Positions 59,688 through 64,000 of a stretch of DNA of 64,000 nt are shown here, in pieces; within the stretch, counting starts at the first letter, position 1; each line of letters begins with the position of its first letter. Made by a program: the position numbers and the translations under genes. This stretch comes from Amphritea atlantica (GTDB taxonomy: Bacteria; Pseudomonadota; Gammaproteobacteria; Pseudomonadales; Balneatricaceae). Below the pieces are notes generated by a model that made no database searches, had not been told where the DNA came from, and was given only the letters and a program-made list of their open reading frames with translations. The DNA lies in contig NZ_FOGB01000007.1 in NCBI RefSeq assembly GCF_900111095.1, forward strand, positions 178,120 through 242,119. Direction: 5' to 3'.

Positions 59688-60734
59688 CTAACGCTGCTGA
59701 GACTGGGACTGGGAAAAAACCAGCACCCCCTCGGCATCTGGCAAACACTGGAGACGCTTCTCTGCCTGCAGGTAGTTCAGATTAGCCAGGCATTCCCCTC
59801 CCGCCAGCAACAGGTCGAACAGTGTCAGCTTACGCTGATAGATCAGCTCCGCCAGCTGCATGACTGTTACCGGCTCAGAGCAGGCCCGCTCAACATTCTG
59901 CAGGGTCTCCATATGCTCCTCAATCAGCTCGTCAAGCCTCTGTCTGAGGCCATAAAATGGGCGTTCATGGGCCGGCAGTATCAGAGTGTCAGCCGGTAGC
60001 GCTTTCAGCCGCTCCAGTGATTCGATCCAGGCCCGCATCGGATTAGCATCAGGTTTCCCCGCCCTGACACTGACATTAGAGCTTATCCGGGGTAACACCT
60101 GATCGCCAGAGATCAGTACGCCCAATGCCTCTGAGTACAAACAGGCATGGGCCTCTGAATGCCCCTCTGAGACAATCACCCGCCACTCAGCGGTACCGAT
60201 CTGAATACTCATACCCTCTTTTAGCTCACGGATAGTGTCCGGCAACGGATGAACCAGTGATGAGATACCGCTAAAGATCCCCATAATCCCGGTGATCTGT
60301 TGCTGATCCATGCCCAGGCTGTGCAGGAAACAACGAGCCTGATCCGTAAAGGTATCGCCACTCTCGCTCTCTAACTGGAAATACTCTTCAGCAGTCGCCT
60401 GCTCACCCGCCGTGATCCAGAGCGGAGCAGCGGTATACTGACACAACCAGCCCGCCGCGCCGATATGATCAACGTGAGCATGAGTCAGGATAACTTTTTT
60501 TATCGGCCGCCCCTGCAAATAACTGGCTATGACGGTCTGCCACACAGCGCGGGTGTCGGTGTTTCCCAGACCGCAGTCCACCACAACCCAGCCATCGGTA
60601 TCATCGATCAGATAGAGATTGATATGATCCAGCTCGAAAGGCAGCGGCATCCGTAGCCACAATACGCCAGGGGCCACCTCAAGCAACTCACCGGGCTCCG
60701 GCACAGCGTATTTGGCGGTAACTATTGAATTCAC
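59688..60734 (-). CDS. MBL-fold metallo-hydrolase
   Basis: The frame opens at 60911, but the GTG at 60734 with GAGGGG six bases before it gives 348 aa and removes an unconserved extension. ILTHAHVDHIGAAGW is the zinc motif HxHxDH, VSEGHSEAHACLYS and LISGDQVLPRI hold the further ligands, and LILPAHERPFYG the last His. A C-terminal domain of about 90 residues follows, as in LACTB2-like hydrolases. Substrate (thioester, RNA or other) is unknown. Confidence 0.82.
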   Translation of the reverse strand: MNSIVTAKYAVPEPGELLEVAPGVLWLRMPLPFELDHINLYLIDDTDGWVVVDCGLGNTDTRAVWQTVIASYLQGRPIKKVILTHAHVDHIGAAGWLCQYTAAPLWITAGEQATAEEYFQLESESGDTFTDQARCFLHSLGMDQQQITGIMGIFSGISSLVHPLPDTIRELKEGMSIQIGTAEWRVIVSEGHSEAHACLYSEALGVLISGDQVLPRISSNVSVRAGKPDANPMRAWIESLERLKALPADTLILPAHERPFYGLRQRLDELIEEHMETLQNVERACSEPVTVMQLAELIYQRKLTLFDLLLAGGECLANLNYLQAEKRLQCLPDAEGVLVFSQSQSQQR

Positions 60735-61167
60735 GATAACCCCCTCAAGAACCAGGATTGAGTCGAACGCCAGAGCGATCCACTGGCCGTTCAGATTAGC
60801 ATGTTTAACCCGGACAGCGGTGGCATCAGATTTACCTATACAGTCAATATATTGATCTTTGCGGCCAGAGACCGGTTTATACCTCTCTGGCGATTCTTTT
60901 CCCCGTGACACTCACTGACCTCGGATCGCAACGGAATCATTCTGGATTGTCGACTCAAAACTCATTAAACTTACGCCATTCTGAACACCATAAACCAGCC
61001 ACGACAGACCACCATACACTCAGAAAAACCTCTCGTTTCTGGCAAACCGGAACGCAATGTATGCGACCTTTCGCAGATCATCAGCGCCCAGTAACCCTGA
61101 TCTGAAACAATAACTTCCAGGCCGTAACTGACTATGATAGCCGCCTGAACTGACTAACGATGACACT
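60735..61167. other. Intergenic region upstream of trmJ
   Basis: This 433-bp stretch includes the discarded 5' extension of the hydrolase frame. It shows no credible small gene, RNA or clear operator. A TATGAT string at 61133-61138, 29 bp before the trmJ start, may be a -10 element. Confidence 0.4.
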
Positions 61168-61932
61168 ATGCTAGACAATATCCGTATCGTACTGATCAAT
61201 ACCTTTCACCCCGGTAATATCGGAGCCGCCGCCCGGGCGATGAAAAATATGGGCTTAAGTCAGCTCTACCTGGTAGAACCCAGGGTGTTTCCGGATGAGG
61301 AAGCCGATGCCCGCGCGGCAGGCGCCAAAGACCTCCTTGATAGTGCAGTGGTGGTCAGCACTCTGGATGAGGCGATAGCTGATTGCCAGTTGGTGATCGG
61401 TACCAGCGCCCGCAACCGCACCTTTGATCTGCCCATTTTTGATGCTCATGACTGTGCCCGCAAGGTGGTCGGTGAAGCAGAGCATGGTAAGGTTGCCATC
61501 ATCTTTGGTCGTGAAACGATGGGATTGCACAACGCTGAACTGCAACGGTGCAACTACCATGTCTATATCCCGGCCAATCCTGAATACCCAGTACTTAACG
61601 TGTCTGCCGCTATTCAGCTGGTGTGTTACGAGATCTGGCAGGCCCATAGCAAGCAGGACTTTATCAAACGCGATGAGCCCTACCCCCTGACCCGGGATAT
61701 GGAACGGTTCTACGTACACCTGGAGAGTGCGCTGCGCAAAACCCACTTCATCATCCCTCAGCATGAGGGCAAGGTGATGGATAAACTGCGTCGCTATTTT
61801 AACCGTTCCCGGCCGGAACGCACCGAATTAAACATGTTGCGTGGCATTCTGACATCGATAGACGAAACCACCTCTCAGTTAGCTGACAAGCAAGAGACTA
61901 TACAATCCCAGGATAAAGGATCTGATCAATGA
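61168..61932 (+). CDS. trmJ: tRNA (cytidine/uridine-32-2'-O)-methyltransferase TrmJ
   Basis: A 254-aa SPOUT enzyme. RIVLINTFHPGNIGAAARAM, LVIGTSARNRTF, IIFGRETMGLHNAEL and VLNVSAAIQLVCYEI are the knot and AdoMet-binding motifs. It methylates the 2'-OH of residue 32 in tRNA. In many gammaproteobacteria it precedes iscR; here it is coupled to roxA instead, overlapping it by four bases. Confidence 0.94.
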   Translation: MLDNIRIVLINTFHPGNIGAAARAMKNMGLSQLYLVEPRVFPDEEADARAAGAKDLLDSAVVVSTLDEAIADCQLVIGTSARNRTFDLPIFDAHDCARKVVGEAEHGKVAIIFGRETMGLHNAELQRCNYHVYIPANPEYPVLNVSAAIQLVCYEIWQAHSKQDFIKRDEPYPLTRDMERFYVHLESALRKTHFIIPQHEGKVMDKLRRYFNRSRPERTELNMLRGILTSIDETTSQLADKQETIQSQDKGSDQ

Positions 61933-63086
61933 GTGATTCACCTTTCGGCGACATCTCAATCGAAGAGTTTCTGCGTGATTACTGGCAGAAGAAGCCGCTA
62001 CTGGTTCGCAACGCTTTTCCTGACTTTGAAGCCCCTGTAGGAGCAGATGAGCTGGCGGGCCTGTCCCTTGAGGAGGATGTTGAGTCAAGGCTGGTTGTCC
62101 AGAGCCCGGATGGCAGTGACTGGCAGATACAACATGGGCCTTTTGATGACGACACCTTTAGCAATCTTCCCGATTCCCACTGGACACTCCTGGTGCAGGC
62201 GGTGGATCACTGGGTGCCGGAGGCCAGCGAGATCGTCGAACAGTTCCGCTTTATTCCTAACTGGCGCTACGATGACCTGATGGTTAGCTTCGCCAGTCAG
62301 GGGGGCGGCGTGGGTCCCCATTACGATAACTATGATGTATTTCTGATCCAGACCCAGGGTAAGCGCCGCTGGGAGGTTGGCGGTTTCTTTGATCAGAACT
62401 CCCCCCGTCGCCCCGATACGCCGGTCATGATCATGACCGAGTGGGAGCCAGAGTATAACTGGGTACTTGAACCGGGAGATATGCTTTATATTCCACCACA
62501 GGTTGGCCACAACGGCATAGGCGAGTCCGATGATTGCATGACCTACTCGGTGGGTTTCAGAGCGCCTTCACACGCTGAGATTATGCGCAGCTTTACCGAT
62601 TTTATCGGTGAAAAGCTGACCTCAGAATCCCGCTATACCGATCCTGATCTGGCCCTGCAGGATAATCCTGGCGAAATCCGCCCCGAGGCCCTGCAAAAAG
62701 TGCGTGAGATCTTTACCTCCTACCTTGAAGATGATGCCCGGCTGGGCGAGTGGTTGGGGAAATTCGTCACTGATCCGAAATATCCTGAACTGGATCAGCG
62801 TCCGGAACAGCCCGCCACCGTGGACGAGATTCGTGAAGCCCTCAAGGAGGGTGATCTCTGCTTTATCCGTAATGAGGGTAGTCGCTTCTCCTACAGTGCC
62901 GGTGAGGGTGATGAGATTCAGCTCTATGCTGATGGAAGCTGTTTTAAAGTCTCGGGAAGCTGCGGCACTTTAGCCACCAGTCTTTGCCAGTCCCCTCTGA
63001 TTGTGATCAATCAGGGAGAATGGAGTGAACAGCAGCTGCAGTTACTTGCTGATCTGTATAACCAGGGATCGCTGTATACAGAATAA
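61929..63086 (+). CDS. roxA: Ribosomal protein oxygenase RoxA (YcfD-type cupin)
   Basis: A 385-aa JmjC-type 2-oxoglutarate oxygenase. FLRDYWQKKPLLVRNAFPDF is the family opening. GVGPHYDNYDVFLIQTQGKR has the HxD iron ligands, and IPPQVGHNGIG the distal His. C-terminal dimerisation and winged-helix-like parts follow. In E. coli it hydroxylates an Arg of ribosomal protein L16. It overlaps trmJ by 4 bp, so both are RNA/ribosome modification genes in one transcript. Confidence 0.93.
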   Translation: MSDSPFGDISIEEFLRDYWQKKPLLVRNAFPDFEAPVGADELAGLSLEEDVESRLVVQSPDGSDWQIQHGPFDDDTFSNLPDSHWTLLVQAVDHWVPEASEIVEQFRFIPNWRYDDLMVSFASQGGGVGPHYDNYDVFLIQTQGKRRWEVGGFFDQNSPRRPDTPVMIMTEWEPEYNWVLEPGDMLYIPPQVGHNGIGESDDCMTYSVGFRAPSHAEIMRSFTDFIGEKLTSESRYTDPDLALQDNPGEIRPEALQKVREIFTSYLEDDARLGEWLGKFVTDPKYPELDQRPEQPATVDEIREALKEGDLCFIRNEGSRFSYSAGEGDEIQLYADGSCFKVSGSCGTLATSLCQSPLIVINQGEWSEQQLQLLADLYNQGSLYTE

Positions 63087-63147
63087 CCTCATAGGGTTAT
63101 AGGTTTCACTCTCTGGCTCCCCCGGAGCAGTCATCCGCCATTTACCA

Positions 63148-63174
63148 AAAAAGGTCAGATACTCTGGCCTTTTT
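63148..63174 (+). terminator. trmJ-roxA terminator
   Basis: AAAAAGGTCAG (63148-63158) pairs with CTGGCCTTTTT (63164-63174), with one G-T pair, around ATACT. Confidence 0.85.
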
Positions 63175-63641
63175 CTGTTTTAGTTAACTGATATTTATCA
63201 TCTTTTTCTGATCTGCCGCGCTTTCAGTGTTTTATGAATGTTGTAGTCAAAGGCTGCCTATATTAATTAGCTATATAATTAGTATGTTTTTATAACTAAA
63301 AATTTGTGTAAATGTATGGTTTATCCCCCCCACCGAAAGTCGCTAGACTTTAGACTATAAGGCGCTGATCACTGATGTCTTCTGACTTTGCTGCAATGCA
63401 ACACAGGATCCCCTATGTAATTAAATTACAAACTTGTCTAAACAACTTTTGTAGTACAGTTACAGCTTTGCTGCCCTGCACAAAAAAGCTTTGACCCACC
63501 CGCTCAAACTCCGCATCATGGGCTCTCCGTGAGGCGTCTGCCACTTCGACAATTTGCTGACGCAAGAAGTAAACCGTTCCCTGATCAGAATCTATAAAGC
63601 ATAAACACTGATTCAGAGAGCTACCAATATAAGGATTTACC
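63175..63641. other. aceA: Long leader/promoter region of aceA
   Basis: This 467-bp region has no convincing gene. A 76-codon minus-strand frame begins at 63643, on the aceA start codon, and is considered chance. TTGCTGCAATGCAACAC at 63388-63404 matches 14 of 17 bases of the phasin palindrome, and TTGCTGCCCTGCACAAA at 63468-63484 matches 13. AAGGA at 63630-63634 is the aceA ribosome-binding site. Confidence 0.5.
63388..63404. promoter_or_regulatory. Phasin-palindrome-like site upstream of aceA
   Basis: TTGCTGCAATGCAACAC agrees at 14 of 17 positions with the perfect palindrome before the phasin gene (36988-37004). It lies 238 bp upstream of the isocitrate lyase start. A second, weaker relative follows at 63468-63484. 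Confidence 0.45.
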
Positions 63642-64000
63642 ATGTCTAGTCTGAATAAAGATATCGAAACAGTTGCCGCGCTGAAAGAGACCTACGGTTC
63701 TGCCTGGAACGCGATCAACCCTGAATACGCTGCCCGTATGCGTGCACAGAACAAATTCAAAACCGGTCTGGATATCGCTAAATACACCGCCGCTATCATG
63801 CGTAAAGACATGGAGCGTTACGATAATGACTCTTCTCAGTACACTCAGTCTCTGGGCTGCTGGCATGGCTTTATCGGTCAGCAAAAACTGATCTCTATTA
63901 AGAAGCACTTCAACAGCACTGACCGTAAATACCTCTACCTGTCTGGCTGGATGGTTGCTGCACTGCGCTCTGAGTTTGGCCCCCTGCCAGACCAGTCTAT
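63642..64000 (+). CDS. aceA: Isocitrate lyase (3'-truncated by window edge)
   Basis: The first 119 residues are present: MSSLNKDIETVAALKETYGS, then AWNAINPEYAARMRAQNKFK and ERYDNDSSQYTQSLGCWHGF. This matches the longer (about 530 aa) isocitrate lyase of pseudomonads and marine relatives, which has an insertion compared with E. coli AceA. It splits isocitrate to glyoxylate and succinate in the glyoxylate shunt. Catalytic residues lie beyond the window. AAGGA seven bases upstream supports the start. Confidence 0.93.
   Translation, partial: MSSLNKDIETVAALKETYGSAWNAINPEYAARMRAQNKFKTGLDIAKYTAAIMRKDMERYDNDSSQYTQSLGCWHGFIGQQKLISIKKHFNSTDRKYLYLSGWMVAALRSEFGPLPDQS

Noticed and set aside
63413..63643. 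76-codon minus-strand frame upstream of aceA
   Set aside because: Its start codon lies on the aceA start, it has no ribosome-binding site, and its sequence fits no family. It probably arises by chance in the aceA leader.

Overview
The window is 64 kb of a gammaproteobacterial chromosome, about half G+C. Gene content and order suggest a marine Oceanospirillales-type bacterium. Three conserved gammaproteobacterial blocks support this: serS-crcB-rarA-lolA-ftsK / trxB-aat-ate-infA / clpA-clpS / cspD / icd, then nudJ-mnmA-hflD-purB, then trmJ and roxA. A PHA-granule phasin, a BCCT osmolyte transporter with a UspA partner, and an isocitrate lyase fit a marine heterotroph that stores polyester. This taxonomic placement is inference. 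No tRNA, rRNA, CRISPR array or insertion sequence was recognised.

Layout. 1-837 is the 3' part of umuC. 963-3128 holds a BCCT transporter and a universal stress protein. 3600-5363 is a small regulatory locus: a WYL repressor, a VOC protein and an EVE-domain protein, with the same 19-bp sequence in opposite orientation before the regulator gene and before the VOC-EVE operon. 5364-8868 holds a GST, an M50 site-2 protease homologue, a 56-aa basic protein and fumarylacetoacetase. 9243-13414 holds a large CBS-PAS-GGDEF-EAL protein and a short-chain dehydrogenase.

13881-20747 is an accessory stretch and the most unusual part. It has a secreted cysteine-rich protein, a 584-aa beta-solenoid-like repeat protein, a full-length homologue of the mainly animal enzyme DNase II, and a phosphoesterase/phospholipase C-like protein with an N-terminal repeat domain. 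The last three have no recognisable signal peptide. Two small hypothetical genes follow.

21001-26000 holds a VOC protein, propionyl-CoA synthetase (with ATTGTCGACAAT-type operators upstream), panD, and a Fur-box-controlled cupredoxin-FTR1 iron uptake pair. 26107-29823 is metH. 29890-36733 holds a transglutaminase-like/DUF350 pair, mtgA, a cN-I-type 5'-nucleotidase, a DMT exporter and a PreP-like M16 protease. 37097-37753 is the phasin, with a consensus sigma70 promoter and a 17-bp palindrome directly upstream. Similar sequences occur upstream of aceA at the right edge.

The rest is housekeeping: ubiquinone hydroxylation, translation factors, N-end-rule degradation (aat, ate, clpS, clpA together), lipoprotein trafficking, chromosome segregation, the isocitrate branch point (icd and aceA), tRNA modification (mnmA, trmJ), rRNA modification (rluE-like), molybdopterin synthesis (moaE) and purine synthesis (purB). 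Start sites were moved from the longest frame where a ribosome-binding site or the family length favoured another codon; these cases are noted.
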